NCBI RefSeq assembly: GCF_000497445.1
Contig: NZ_CM002285.1
Location: forward strand, 6,701,946-6,765,945
DNA from: Streptomyces roseochromogenus subsp. oscitans DS 12.976
GTDB taxonomy: Bacteria > Actinomycetota > Actinomycetes > Streptomycetales > Streptomycetaceae
Direction: 5' to 3'
Length of the DNA stretch: 64,000 nt
Part shown: one piece after another, positions 9,694 through 17,668 of the stretch
How the letters are laid out: the number at the start of each line of letters is the position of its first letter
Position numbering within the stretch: the first letter of the stretch is position 1
The notes under the pieces: model-generated
What the model was told of the DNA's origin: nothing
Seen by the model: the letters and a program-made list of their open reading frames with translations, nothing else
Databases searched by the model: none
Program-made: the position numbers and the translations under genes

Positions 9694-9725
9694 TGGCGGA
9701 GCACCCCCCTGCTTGCGCTAATGTA
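9694..9725 (+). promoter_or_regulatory. Possible promoter for the tRNA-Asn pair
   Basis: TTGGCG (9694-9699) is followed by GCTAAT/TAATGT (9718-9725), giving a 18-20 bp spacer about 70 bp before the first tRNA. It resembles a principal-sigma promoter for a stable RNA. The spacer is slightly long and no start site is known. Confidence 0.35.
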
Positions 9726-9792
9726 TGTGTCGCAGCGAGCGCCCGCCCCCTGGCGAATACCCAGGTAGGTACGTTCGATGCAATCGAGGCGA

Positions 9793-9865
9793 TCCTCCGT
9801 AGCTCAATTGGCAGAGCAGCCGGCTGTTAACCGGCAGGTTACTGGTTCGAGTCCAGTCGGGGGAG
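9793..9865 (+). tRNA. tRNA-Asn (anticodon GTT), copy 1
   Basis: A 73-base cloverleaf. The acceptor stem TCCTCCG pairs with CGGGGGA plus discriminator G, and the D-arm GCTC/GAGC, anticodon stem GCCGG/CCGGC with loop CTGTTAA (anticodon GTT), and T-arm ACTGG/CCAGT with TTCGAGT are all complete. CCA is not encoded. An identical copy follows after a six-base spacer. Confidence 0.97.
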
Positions 9866-9871
9866 CTTCGG

Positions 9872-9944
9872 TCCTCCGTAGCTCAATTGGCAGAGCAGCC
9901 GGCTGTTAACCGGCAGGTTACTGGTTCGAGTCCAGTCGGGGGAG
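9872..9944 (+). tRNA. tRNA-Asn (anticodon GTT), copy 2
   Basis: Identical over all 73 bases to the copy six bases upstream, with the same cloverleaf and GTT anticodon. The pair looks like a recent tandem duplication and is probably processed from one transcript that ends at the hairpin just downstream. Confidence 0.97.
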
Positions 9945-9955
9945 CGCAGTGAACG

Positions 9956-9978
9956 AGGACCCCTTGGGGGTCCTTTTT
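9956..9978 (+). terminator. Rho-independent terminator after the tRNA-Asn genes
   Basis: AGGACCCC (9956-9963) pairs perfectly with GGGGTCCT (9967-9974) around a TTG loop and is followed by a T run. It lies 11 bases after the second tRNA-Asn. Confidence 0.9.
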
Positions 9979-10120
9979 CATGCCCGCGGGAACCGCCGTG
10001 CCCGCGCCGTAGTCCTCAAGGTCATGAGCAGCACGGATGCCGACCATCCGAAGCAGGAGATCGTATGAGCGGCTATGCTGCGGCAGACGGCGCGCACACA
10101 TGTACGCGACACGCCGCTAT

Positions 10121-10197
10121 GGGGCGGTAGCTCAGCCGGTTAGAGCAGCGGACTCATAATCCGTCGGCCGTGGGTTCGAGTCCCACCCGCCCCACCA
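10121..10197 (+). tRNA. CAU-anticodon tRNA (Ile2 or elongator Met), element integration site
   Basis: A 77-base cloverleaf with encoded CCA. The acceptor GGGGCGG pairs with CCGCCCC plus discriminator A. The D-arm is GCTC/GAGC, the anticodon stem GCGGA/TCCGT has loop CTCATAA (anticodon CAT), and the T-arm is GTGGG/CCCAC with TTCGAGT. CAT can be elongator methionine or the lysidine-modified isoleucine tRNA; I cannot separate these by eye. The gene stays intact because the inserted element supplies its own copy of the 3' half, and the displaced half is found about 26.4 kb away at 36535. Confidence 0.93.
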
Positions 10198-10198
10198 G
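10150..10198 (+). repeat. attL: 49-bp attachment core within the CAU tRNA
   Basis: It begins GGACTCATAATCCGTCGGCC and ends CCGCCCCACCAG, covering the anticodon loop to the CCA end plus one base. It is identical to 36535-36583; the flanking bases diverge immediately on both sides (C versus A before, G versus T after). Confidence 0.95.
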
Positions 10199-10238
10199 GC
10201 ACCGCAGGTGCAGAAGCGTTTCTACCTGCGAAAACGTA

Positions 10239-10277
10239 GAAGGAGGGCCGCCGCGCCGAGCGTGGTGGCCCTCCTTC
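10239..10277. terminator. Strong hairpin between the CAU tRNA and the integrase gene
   Basis: A 14-bp stem, GAAGGAGGGCCGCC (10239-10252) with GGTGGCCCTCCTTC (10264-10277), has one G-U pair and an 11-base loop. It can end both tRNA transcription and the convergent integrase transcript. Confidence 0.8.
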
Positions 10278-10298
10278 ACTCGTTCAGATCAAGATCCA

Positions 10299-10335
10299 GT
10301 GGACGCGTAGTGGACGCGGGGACGGTTCAGTGGAC
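10299..10335. repeat. GTGGAC repeat cluster near attL (candidate integrase arm sites)
   Basis: GTGGAC occurs at 10299, 10310 and 10330, the first two 11 bp apart. A matching three-copy cluster with 11-bp spacing occurs near attR at 36391-36418. AGATCAAGATC lies just upstream at 10285-10295 and resembles the AAGATC copies near attR. The last copy overlaps the 3' end of the integrase gene. The arm-site role is inferred from position and symmetry. Confidence 0.5.
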
Positions 10336-11976
10336 CGAAGTACTCTCACGCGCCTTTCGTCGCCTGCTTGGCCCCCGGCGGGCGGTCCGGATCGCTGCGG
10401 AAGGCAAGCCGGTCGGTAGCGACCAGGCGTCCAGGGCTGGAGACTTGGAGCGGGCGATCGTGAAGCGGGTGAGCGAGAACGCGGACCGCTGCTCCTCCGG
10501 GTAACGGTCGTTGAAGTTCTCGACCCGGACCAGCTCCAGATCGTTCGCGGCGCAGTGGTCGCGTATCCATTTCACAGCCGCGTTGGCGGCATCGTCCTGG
10601 CCGCGGCCGGCCATCGTGATCATGCCGAGGAGATCGGCGTCCGGATGAGGCTGCGCTCCGACGGCCCAGGTATCGGCCGACTGCCGCGCGCCGTGGGCGA
10701 AGAAGACGGCCACGTCGCCTTGCCAGGCTTCCGCGGGGATCTCCATGGGGGTGCGTACCTTGAAGGGGATTTCGCGGGGGACGACGGCCATCACGGACTC
10801 GGCTTCGGCCCGCATCATCTCGGGCAGCACGCTGGTGTAGGTGTCGGAGGTGATCTGGCGTGAGGAGTGCCCCAGCTTCTCCTGGACCACCTTGATGTCG
10901 GTCCCGGCGAGCAGGGACAGGGTGGCAGCGAGGTGGCGCAGGTCGTGGAGGCGGACTGGCGGAAGGCCGGACAGCTCCACGAGACGGGAGAAGCGTCGTG
11001 ATATCCAGTCGGGATGGAGCGCCTCACCGTTCTCGTGCGTCCACACGCGGCCGGTCTCGTCGTAGGCGTCCTTCCACTCCTGGCGCTTCTGTTCTTGCTT
11101 CGTACGGAAGTTGACCAGGTTGTCGCCGGACTCCAGGCTCAGTGGCAGGGTGCGAACGCTGTCGGCCTTCGGCGTCTCGCCGTACAGCTTGTAGACGACT
11201 TCCACGATCTGTTGGGAGATCCGCAGCCAGAGCGCATCGGTGCTGACCTCCGTCCAGGGCAGCGCAGCCATTTCTCCACGGCGGGGGCGCAGGAAGATGA
11301 ACGAGTGCCATAGTTCGTAGAGCCAGTCGTCTTTGACAAAGTCCAGGAACTCGCCGGTCAGTTGCGGCGTCCAGACCATGACCGGGCCGGGCTTCTCCCC
11401 GGTGCGCTTCCAGTGCTCGATTCGCTCAGGGGTCCAGACGAGCGGCTTCGGGCGGGTGACCGGCGGCAGCTCGACCAGCTGTGCCCAGTTCTTGGCGAAC
11501 GCGCTTTCGCGCTTGATACCCCAACTCAAGGCGGAGGACAGCGTGTCGTTGATGCGGTGCATGGTGGCTGCGGAAGTGACCTTCCGCAGCCCTCTCTTCC
11601 CTTCGCGAAGTGCCGCGTTCGCGTCGAGGAACGTTCGTCGGGCGGCGCGGCGCTCCTCCTTCTTCCCGGCTGCCCTCACCCAGGCCTGGTGCGCGGCGTC
11701 GCGGTCCTTCTGGAGCTGATCGACGCGGAGGCGGTGGAGAACTCTCTCGGCGTTCTCCTTCTCGATGGCGTCGTACATGAGGTCGAGGTGCCGGACCTTG
11801 AGGTTGCACCGCTTGATGTGCCCCAGGTGAGGGATGAGGTAGTTGTGAATGTGCTCTTCGTAGCCATGGCGGGTCGTGCGGGCCAGTGACTTCTTTGCCT
11901 TGATCCACCGGAGGAAGAAGTCGCCGCACTTCTTACAAGGGTCGCGAAGGCGAACGCATAGGGGCTTGAGCGGCAA
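10327..11976 (-). CDS. int: Tyrosine recombinase (site-specific integrase)
   Basis: This integrase would insert and excise the element at the CAU tRNA. The 549-residue product has an N-terminal SAM-like core-binding domain (residues about 20-200, interrupted by a charged helical insert) and a catalytic domain. The catalytic domain shows Arg233 in LRPRRGE, His344-Asp-Leu-Arg347-His348, LGHSS with His370, and the likely nucleophile Tyr380 in TSDTYTSVLPEM. A C-terminal extension of about 165 residues follows the nucleophile, longer than usual. The TTG start at 11976 is supported by AGGAG six bases upstream. A Cys pair near the N terminus (DPCKKCGDFF) may be a small zinc knuckle. The gene points toward attL, as is normal for tRNA-targeting elements. 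No excisionase gene is seen beside it. Confidence 0.93.
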   Translation of the reverse strand: MPLKPLCVRLRDPCKKCGDFFLRWIKAKKSLARTTRHGYEEHIHNYLIPHLGHIKRCNLKVRHLDLMYDAIEKENAERVLHRLRVDQLQKDRDAAHQAWVRAAGKKEERRAARRTFLDANAALREGKRGLRKVTSAATMHRINDTLSSALSWGIKRESAFAKNWAQLVELPPVTRPKPLVWTPERIEHWKRTGEKPGPVMVWTPQLTGEFLDFVKDDWLYELWHSFIFLRPRRGEMAALPWTEVSTDALWLRISQQIVEVVYKLYGETPKADSVRTLPLSLESGDNLVNFRTKQEQKRQEWKDAYDETGRVWTHENGEALHPDWISRRFSRLVELSGLPPVRLHDLRHLAATLSLLAGTDIKVVQEKLGHSSRQITSDTYTSVLPEMMRAEAESVMAVVPREIPFKVRTPMEIPAEAWQGDVAVFFAHGARQSADTWAVGAQPHPDADLLGMITMAGRGQDDAANAAVKWIRDHCAANDLELVRVENFNDRYPEEQRSAFSLTRFTIARSKSPALDAWSLPTGLPSAAIRTARRGPSRRRKARESTSVH

Positions 11977-12243
11977 GCCAACTCCTGTCGTGTGATGTTG
12001 ATCTCATGGTGACAGTGTGTGCGCGGAACGAAGAGCGTGTCAGTTTTCAGTAAAGAGCCGATCATTCACAGGTTGCGCACAGGTGTTCACCGCTCTGAGG
12101 GTCGTCACCGCGATGACTGTCGGTAACTTCCCCTGCCGATTTTGGTCTTGCTTCGTGTGCATGACGCGTGCATATGGTGATGATCCTCTCCCGGAACGGA
12201 TCAGACCAGTCCGTTTCTGGGAGAAGGGCCGGCGCGTCCTGGG

Positions 12244-12300
12244 GGGAAGCGCCACGTACACGCCAGCCTCCCCAACTCCCGAGGGGGCTGGCCGCTTCCC
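12244..12300. promoter_or_regulatory. Large two-part hairpin upstream of the HINT toxin gene
   Basis: Outer arms GGGAAGCG (12244-12251) and CGCTTCCC (12293-12300) enclose an inner stem, GCCAGCC (about 12262-12268) with GGCTGGC, extended by C/G pairs. It starts about 110 bp before the toxin start codon and after the divergent integrase start. It could be a terminator insulating the toxin from upstream reads or a 5' leader attenuator. No T run follows, so the role is open. Confidence 0.5.
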
Positions 12301-12354
12301 TCTCAGAGCGTGACCCGGAATACGGGGCCACACCTTCATAGAGAGGGATTGCGC

Positions 12355-15300
12355 GTGTTGCGCAGACCACCCAGACCACCATCGAGCAGACGCAGATGGG
12401 CGAGAAGACTGGCGACTCCGGTCGTCTCCATCGCCTCACTCGGCCTGCTCGCCACCCTTGCCGTCCACCCCGAACTCGTCACCCACGATCCGAGCGGCGT
12501 GAAGCCGGCAGCTGACTCCTACCCCTGGTACACCCAGACGGCGGCCGAGCAGTTGCGGCAGGACCAGTGCCTCATGTCAGAGGTTCTGCGCCTGGGCGGG
12601 CCCACCATGGCCACGACCGCGCAGGACGGGCTGAACCAGCCCGCGGACAAGCTGCACGTCCTGGCCAACCGGGACCACTGGGACAAGACTCCGCTCGCGG
12701 GCGCCTACCAGAAGGACCGGGACGCCTACGACAAGCAGCTCGACGACCTTCACAACCTGCGCAACGCCTGGCAGAAGCCGCTCGCTGGCCTGTCGACGCC
12801 GGCCGGGTTCACCGATGCGGACTTCCACTGGCCTCCGGGATCGCCCGGTGACGGCAAGCAGGACTTCTACACGCAGACCGGCCTGTCGAAGTGGATATCC
12901 GACCGGTTCTGGAAAGACGACGCCGACTTCTACACCGACCCCACCGCCAAGGCCGACGACAAGACGGTCCAGGCGTTCAAGACGATCGGCGACCCCCTCT
13001 ACACCGGGGACCCCGACCCCAGCCTGCCCCCCGAGGCCCGGGACCGCCGTTACGCGGAGCAGTCCGCCTACGAGTTCCTGAAGTTCAGGGACCAGTACTT
13101 CGCCGATGACCTGCGGCTGTTCCTGACCTCGGGCGGTTTCCCCCACACCGCACCGGATCCGGACTCCCCGGAGTACCGGGTCGCCGTGGAGGACGTGAAG
13201 ACCCGGTTCGCGGCCTGCTCCTGGCGGGACCCGATCGACCCGGACAAGGTTCTCGGCGACGTCACCAGCACAGCCGCGAAGGAGTGGCAGCAGGAGATCA
13301 GCAGCCAGGCGGGGATGCGGAACACCATCCTGGACGCCAACGAGGACGCCGTCACCAGCCTCACCAAGGCCGCCAAGATCCTCGGTGACCTGCTGGGCCA
13401 GTCCTGGACGGCTGACCATCTCGCGCGCTGGCAGGACTACTGGCAGCCGGGTGGGCTCGGCTGGGTCGGGGATGCCGACAACATCGTCCAGGTCGTCAAC
13501 GCCGCCGGTAAATGCCTCGACGTCCAGGGCTCCGGTACCGCGAATGGCACGCCGGTGCAGGTGTACACCTGCAACAACAGTGCGGCACAACGGTGGAAGA
13601 TCCACGGCAGCGAGGATGCCGCCCAGCTCGTCAACGTCGCCTCGCAGAAGTGCCTGGATGTCGCCGGGAACAACGACGACAACAAGACGCCGATCCGGAT
13701 CTGGCAGTGCAATGACAGCCCCGCCCAGCGGTGGGCGCTGAACATGCAGTCCGACACCCCCATCAAGAGTGTCGGCACCGGGAAGTGTCTGGACCTGCAC
13801 ACGTTCAACAACGGGCAGGACGCCTGGCTGTACGGCTGCAACAACAGTGCGGCGCAGAAGTTCCGGGTCAAGCCCCTCGGTCACAACGGCACCGACGACA
13901 GCAGCTACCCGGACAAGGCGCAGTTCACCAAGGCCACCACCGGCATCACCAACGCACGCACCAAGGCCAAGAGCCTCCTGGAAGACCTGAAGGCGTTGCA
14001 GAAGACCGCAGCGGCGGCGGCGAAGAAGTCCGACGACGCCGAAACTGCCTCCTACCAGGTTGCCGACCAGCAGGGCGCCCCGCGTGGGCGCGGGCTGTTG
14101 GTGGGTCAGCAGAAGAACCAGGTCACCCAGGGCATCACCGCCGCTGTGGACGCCATGGAGAAGGCCGGCGAAACGGCGGAGGCTGCCACCCGCGCGAGTG
14201 GCTCGGACAGCGACACGATCGCCCAGCGCGCGATAGCTCAGGCCGCGCAGGTCAAGACGGAGTTCCGCCACCAGGCCGCCCACACCGCAGAGTTGCAGGC
14301 CAAGGCAGCAGCGGATGCGGCGAAGGTCCACCGGGACAACGCCAAGCAGGATGCTGACACCGCCAAGCAGAAGCTTGGCGAAACGCTCGCGGCGGAGGAC
14401 AAGGCGAAGACGGCGGCCGCCACCGCCCACGCCCGCCGCCTGGACGCCGAAGCCCAGGAGGCCACGGCGAAGCAGGAGAAGGCCAACGCCGCCGCCGCCC
14501 AGACCGAAGCGAACCAGCATCGGAAGAACGCCGAGGACCTGGCGGGCAAGGCGAAGGACGCGAAGGACAAGGCCGAAGCCTCCGAGAAGACCGCATCGGA
14601 CAAGCGGGACGACGCCAAGGCCAAGGCCAACCACGCCCGCGACATGCGGAATGACGCCTGGGACGCCCAGCAGAAAGCCAACGTCGACCGCACCAAGGCC
14701 GACGCAAAGAAGGCTTACGCCGACTCCCTCGACGCCGGGGACGACGCCGACAAGGCACGCCAGGCCGCGAACGACGCCGACAAGCACGCGACCGACTCCG
14801 AGACGGCCGCCAAGAAGGCCCAGGACGAAGCCGACGCCGCCACACAGTCTGCCGAGGACGCCGATGCGGCAGCGACCAGGGCTGAGGCGGCGGCGAAGCG
14901 GGCACGCGCGGACGCCAATGAAGCGCAAGCGGCGAAGGCAGACGCCGACGCAGCCGTACGCACCGCCACCGCCACGGCCGCTGACGCCATCGCAGCCTCC
15001 CAGCACGCCGCCGGCGAAGCACGGACAGCCGTCAAGCTCGCGGATGAGGCCGAGACCGATGCGAACAACGCCAAGGCCCAAGCGGACTCGGCGAAGAAGG
15101 ACCTGAAGGACGCCCTCGTCGCAGCGGCCAAGTCCGCCGGGTACGCGCACGTCACCGCCCAGGCGGCCGTGGATGCGGGGAAGTCGGCGAAGCAGGTCGT
15201 CAAACCCGCCAACGACGCCATCGAACTCGGCTCCCCCTACATTGACAACGACTCCACAGCCGAGCTGGTGGTCCTGACCGGGCAGGCGTCGAAGACTCTC

Positions 15301-17238
15301 GCCGAGCAGCAGAAGGCTGTTGCTGACACGCATGCGAAGAACGCGCAGGCGGAGGCTGATGCCGCGAAGAACATCGCGGACCAGGCGAAAGACGACACCA
15401 AGGCAGCGTTGCAGTCAGCGGCCAACGCCGCACGATCAGCAGCGGACGCCCGCGGCTACGCCAACCAGGCCTTGGACTATTCGGCCGACGCCGCGAAATC
15501 GGCGGCGGCTGCTGTGGACTCGCTGAACCGGACGAAGGAGTACGACCGGCAGGCCGGCGAAGACGCCGCCGCAGCCGACACCGCAGCGACCAGCGCCGAA
15601 GGCTACGCGAAGGACGCCCGCGCCTCAGCCGACGAGGCCGCCCTCGACGCAGACGCCGCCCACAAGGCAGCCGACCAGGCCGCACAGGACGCCAAGGACG
15701 CGAGGGCTGCCGCCAACCGCGCCGACCAGGCCGCGACCGAGGCCGAAAACTACGCCAAGGACGCCGACAAGTACGCCAAAGAAGCCCAGGACATAGCCAC
15801 CGACACGGCGAAGAAACAAGCCAACCAGGAACTCGGCAAGGGCTCCATGACGGGTGTCCCCGGCGTGTTCGTCGTCCCGGAAGACGGCACCTTCCAGATC
15901 CTCAGCGGCACACAGCAAGGCAACTGCGTTCCAGGGATGCCGCAGGCAGCGATCGTCGGCTGCGACGCCACGTACAGCGAAATCCACGTCAAATACGTTG
16001 CCGACTTCTACTTGTGCACCGACGATCAGGCACCGGCCACGGCCGAGGGCTGTCCGCCGACGGCCTGGCGTCTCCTGGAGCGGAAGCTGCTGCCGGACGT
16101 CAAGATCACCAACTGGCAGCACCACTTCTCCGGTGAGGACGTCGTCCGCGCCGGATGGCAGACCCTCTTCGGCGAAGTACCGGGGAACGTCCTGTTCGAG
16201 TTCTTCGCCAAGGACATGCTCAAGTGCCTCCACGGCAGCGCCGCCGGCTGCGCCTGGGCGTATGCCAACTACGGCGGAGCAGACAGCGCACTCAGCGAGA
16301 TCGTCAAGAACGTCTTGGACCTTAACCGCGCGGTTAAGTCCGAGGACGGTATCGCGGATGCCTGGAAGTCTCTCAAAGAGTCTGGACTCGACGACGACGT
16401 CGTCGCTGGCATCGGCAAGAAGGAAGCCGACAAGATCGCCGCAGCCTGCCGGAAGAACAGCTTCCCGGCAGGTACACAGGTCCTGATGGCAGACGGTTCC
16501 CGTAAGGCGATTGATACGATCACCACGGACGATCGGCTTCTGGCCACCGACTCTCAGACCGGGGAAACTCGCCCGGAGCCGGTCACCGACACCTTCTCGC
16601 ACCGCGCGGACCAGTTGGTCGCGATCACCTTCGCCGACGGCGGACGTGTCCTCACGACGCCAGGCCACCGGATGTACGTGACGGGCCATGGCTGGACAAT
16701 CGTGTCGGAGCTGGCCGCCGGCGACCGGCTCAGGACCCCGGACGGTAAGACGGACGTCGTGGCCGACCTGCGGACGCTGACAGCACCGCAGACGGTCTGG
16801 GACCTGACGGTCGATGACCTCCACACCTTCTACGTGCTGGCTGGTGCAAAGCCGGTCCTCGTTCACAACTGCGAGGGTGAACTCAGCGACGCCCTGTACG
16901 ACGAGATCGATGCGCGCTACGGCACGGACATCGCTGACGGTGTGGAATACAACGCGATGCGGATGCACGACGGCACTGCGCAATCCCTCGACCACGAGAT
17001 TCCAGGCATTGGGCACAACCTGAAGTTGCTCGCCGACTACCTGGCCGGCTGGCGCAATAAGTTCACCTACCGTGACGTGAGGCAGGGTTCACAGGTGGTC
17101 TACGACACAGGCAAGGGAGTGCTCGTGGTGAAGACACCACGCAATATCCATGCCTACCAGTACACCGCTGATCAGTGGGAGAAGGGCGTGCACGAGGGCC
17201 GGTACGTGCCGCTGAATCCCGGAGGAGGAACACCGTGA
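12355..17238 (+). CDS. Secreted polymorphic toxin: ricin lectin, Ala-rich coiled coil, HINT, novel C-terminal toxin
   Basis: A 1627-residue exported effector. The Arg-rich N terminus with a hydrophobic helix (RRLATPVVSIASLGLLATLA) is a signal or anchor. An all-helical domain follows. Residues about 376-510 form a ricin-type beta-trefoil with three QxW-like repeats (KCLDV/KCLDL and AQRW, AQRW, AQKF), a carbohydrate-binding fold. Residues about 520-1160 are a very Ala/Lys/Asp-rich coiled coil. A HINT self-splicing/cleaving domain spans Cys1365 (CRKNSFPAGTQVLMADG) to VLVHNC at Cys1506. The last 121 residues are the presumed toxin (LDHEIPGIGHNLKLL, VVKTPRNIHAYQYTADQW), which I cannot assign to a known fold. 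GTG 12355 is chosen for GAGAGGGA upstream. The next gene overlaps by GTGA, marking it as the likely immunity gene. Confidence 0.85.
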   Translation: MLRRPPRPPSSRRRWARRLATPVVSIASLGLLATLAVHPELVTHDPSGVKPAADSYPWYTQTAAEQLRQDQCLMSEVLRLGGPTMATTAQDGLNQPADKLHVLANRDHWDKTPLAGAYQKDRDAYDKQLDDLHNLRNAWQKPLAGLSTPAGFTDADFHWPPGSPGDGKQDFYTQTGLSKWISDRFWKDDADFYTDPTAKADDKTVQAFKTIGDPLYTGDPDPSLPPEARDRRYAEQSAYEFLKFRDQYFADDLRLFLTSGGFPHTAPDPDSPEYRVAVEDVKTRFAACSWRDPIDPDKVLGDVTSTAAKEWQQEISSQAGMRNTILDANEDAVTSLTKAAKILGDLLGQSWTADHLARWQDYWQPGGLGWVGDADNIVQVVNAAGKCLDVQGSGTANGTPVQVYTCNNSAAQRWKIHGSEDAAQLVNVASQKCLDVAGNNDDNKTPIRIWQCNDSPAQRWALNMQSDTPIKSVGTGKCLDLHTFNNGQDAWLYGCNNSAAQKFRVKPLGHNGTDDSSYPDKAQFTKATTGITNARTKAKSLLEDLKALQKTAAAAAKKSDDAETASYQVADQQGAPRGRGLLVGQQKNQVTQGITAAVDAMEKAGETAEAATRASGSDSDTIAQRAIAQAAQVKTEFRHQAAHTAELQAKAAADAAKVHRDNAKQDADTAKQKLGETLAAEDKAKTAAATAHARRLDAEAQEATAKQEKANAAAAQTEANQHRKNAEDLAGKAKDAKDKAEASEKTASDKRDDAKAKANHARDMRNDAWDAQQKANVDRTKADAKKAYADSLDAGDDADKARQAANDADKHATDSETAAKKAQDEADAATQSAEDADAAATRAEAAAKRARADANEAQAAKADADAAVRTATATAADAIAASQHAAGEARTAVKLADEAETDANNAKAQADSAKKDLKDALVAAAKSAGYAHVTAQAAVDAGKSAKQVVKPANDAIELGSPYIDNDSTAELVVLTGQASKTLAEQQKAVADTHAKNAQAEADAAKNIADQAKDDTKAALQSAANAARSAADARGYANQALDYSADAAKSAAAAVDSLNRTKEYDRQAGEDAAAADTAATSAEGYAKDARASADEAALDADAAHKAADQAAQDAKDARAAANRADQAATEAENYAKDADKYAKEAQDIATDTAKKQANQELGKGSMTGVPGVFVVPEDGTFQILSGTQQGNCVPGMPQAAIVGCDATYSEIHVKYVADFYLCTDDQAPATAEGCPPTAWRLLERKLLPDVKITNWQHHFSGEDVVRAGWQTLFGEVPGNVLFEFFAKDMLKCLHGSAAGCAWAYANYGGADSALSEIVKNVLDLNRAVKSEDGIADAWKSLKESGLDDDVVAGIGKKEADKIAAACRKNSFPAGTQVLMADGSRKAIDTITTDDRLLATDSQTGETRPEPVTDTFSHRADQLVAITFADGGRVLTTPGHRMYVTGHGWTIVSELAAGDRLRTPDGKTDVVADLRTLTAPQTVWDLTVDDLHTFYVLAGAKPVLVHNCEGELSDALYDEIDARYGTDIADGVEYNAMRMHDGTAQSLDHEIPGIGHNLKLLADYLAGWRNKFTYRDVRQGSQVVYDTGKGVLVVKTPRNIHAYQYTADQWEKGVHEGRYVPLNPGGGTP

Positions 17239-17615
17239 GAGGTAAACCGTTCGTCCGGCGAGAGAGGAACGGGTTCGCCGTGCGGTTCGTCGGAGCACAG
17301 CGTGACCTCGTCGGCGAGGCACTGCTCTGGCTCGCCTACAGGCGGGAGGGCGAATCAGTACTCCAGGTGTGGGCCGGGTGTGGTAAACAGCAACTGGAAG
17401 AACTCCACGGCAGGATCCAGAGTGCCGGTGATCGTGAGTATGTGGTTCTCTCAGCCGGGGAACTGCATACTCTGCACGCCGTGCTGACGTCCGTGTACTG
17501 CATGTTCGCTTCGGAGGAGGCCTTCCACGAGCAGCTCGGGTTTTACCGCGAGAACCTTTTCGCCCTGGTGAGCGGCCTGATGGTGACAGTAAGCCAGGCT
17601 GCCACAGCCGAGTAA
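17235..17615 (+). CDS. Candidate immunity protein for the HINT toxin
   Basis: A 126-residue protein with no signal peptide or membrane segment and no family I recognise. It looks mixed alpha/beta with a helical C-terminal half (LSAGELHTLHAVLTSVY, FHEQLGFYRENLFALVSGL). The GTG start at 17235 lies inside the toxin's TGA stop (GTGA overlap), with GGAGGAGG just upstream in the toxin's last codons, so the two genes are translationally coupled. A small cytosolic protein fused this tightly to the 3' end of a polymorphic toxin is the standard position of the cognate immunity protein. That role is inferred from context only. A strong terminator follows 20 bp after the stop. Confidence 0.72.
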   Translation: MRGKPFVRRERNGFAVRFVGAQRDLVGEALLWLAYRREGESVLQVWAGCGKQQLEELHGRIQSAGDREYVVLSAGELHTLHAVLTSVYCMFASEEAFHEQLGFYRENLFALVSGLMVTVSQAATAE

Positions 17616-17635
17616 TCGGATCCATCGGTCCTTCA

Positions 17636-17668
17636 GGCCCCGCCGACGCTTCCGGCTTCGGCGGGGCC
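17636..17668 (+). terminator. Terminator after the toxin-immunity pair
   Basis: A perfect 11-bp stem, GGCCCCGCCGA (17636-17646) with TCGGCGGGGCC (17658-17668), has an 11-base loop and lies 20 bp after the immunity stop. It closes the toxin-immunity operon. Confidence 0.85.

Noticed and set aside
10327..11976. Integrase truncated at its N terminus
   Set aside because: The TTG start has a good AGGAG site and the core-binding and catalytic parts are complete, so truncation is not needed.
12577..15333. A 918-codon open frame antisense to the HINT toxin's coiled coil
   Set aside because: It is a codon-bias shadow of the Ala/Lys/Asp-rich coding strand: the translation is Gly/Leu/Arg/Val-rich low-complexity sequence with no motif.
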